Source: Aquimarina aquimarini
GTDB lineage: Bacteria > Bacteroidota > Bacteroidia > Flavobacteriales > Flavobacteriaceae
Reading direction: 5' to 3'
Length of the DNA: 64,000 bases
Assembly: GCF_900299535.1 (NCBI RefSeq)
Contig: NZ_OMKE01000036.1
Location: 41,653 to 105,652, forward strand
Part shown: in pieces, positions 63,998 to 64,000 of the stretch
Position numbering within the stretch: position 1 is the stretch's first letter
Layout of the letters: each line of letters begins with the position of its first letter
Notes under the pieces: model-generated
What the model saw: only the letters and a program-made list of their open reading frames with translations
Databases searched by the model: none
What the model was told of the DNA's origin: nothing
Position numbers and translations under genes: made by a program

Positions 63998-64000
63998 AAC

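Overview
The window looks like AT-rich chromosomal DNA of a marine member of the Flavobacteriia (Bacteroidota), in the general range of Aquimarina, Kordia or Tenacibaculum. The reasons are a Bacteroidota-type (subtype iii) type VI secretion system (T6SS) with TssN and TssO, many short-leader lipoproteins, the near absence of Shine-Dalgarno sites, and strong protein-level resemblance to flavobacterial cobalamin genes. The genus is a guess; the class is fairly safe.

Region 1 (1-22.9 kb) is a T6SS locus. It opens inside tssH (ClpV) and continues with tssB and tssC. A minus-strand vgrG island (13.5 to 3.4 kb) follows: VgrG, a Tle1-type lipase with a DUF2931 lipoprotein, a protein of unknown role, a PAAR-like (DUF4280) protein with an extra C-terminal domain plus a lipoprotein, and an M23 peptidase plus a lipoprotein. 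These read as three effector/immunity pairs. Next come tssD (Hcp), a decayed second copy of tssN, intact tssN, tssG and an NlpC/P60 lipoprotein on the minus strand. Divergent from them are tssE, tssF, a PKD-domain membrane protein, tssK and tssO. An M61 peptidase gene follows behind a shared bidirectional terminator.

Region 2 (25.6-33.6 kb) is a compact plus-strand cluster: two unusual DegT-type aminotransferases, a Nudix hydrolase, a Gfo/Idh/MocA oxidoreductase, two HAD phosphatases, a MATE exporter and GMP reductase. The enzyme set matches the logic of kanosamine (NtdABC) and of 3'-amino-3'-deoxy purine nucleosides (Pur10/Pur7/Pur4/Pur3 of puromycin). It is the best candidate for an undescribed small-molecule system here.

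Region 3 (34.3-41.9 kb, and 55.2-63.3 kb) holds cobalamin genes: cobQ, cobD, cbiB, a small P-loop ATPase, then a cobalamin riboswitch ahead of a 2Fe-2S protein, a Rossmann protein, SUMT and a CbiX-type chelatase. On the minus strand further on are cobN, cbiA and a ChlI/ChlD fusion. Early (CbiX) and late (CobN) cobalt-insertion enzymes therefore lie in the same stretch.

Region 4 (41.9-55.0 kb) is accessory. It has GNAT and alpha/beta hydrolase genes, a relic of a group II intron 3' end, Sel1-repeat, cysteine-peptidase-like, DUF4261, PP2C and SRPBCC genes, a beta-propeller/NTF2 fusion, an ArsR/AHSA1 pair with a nested dyad operator, a serine hydrolase, a cupin, a DKNYY lipoprotein and a HIT protein. 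The window ends with a GIY-YIG gene flanked by several short palindromic repeats. No tRNA, rRNA, CRISPR array or intact transposase gene was seen.
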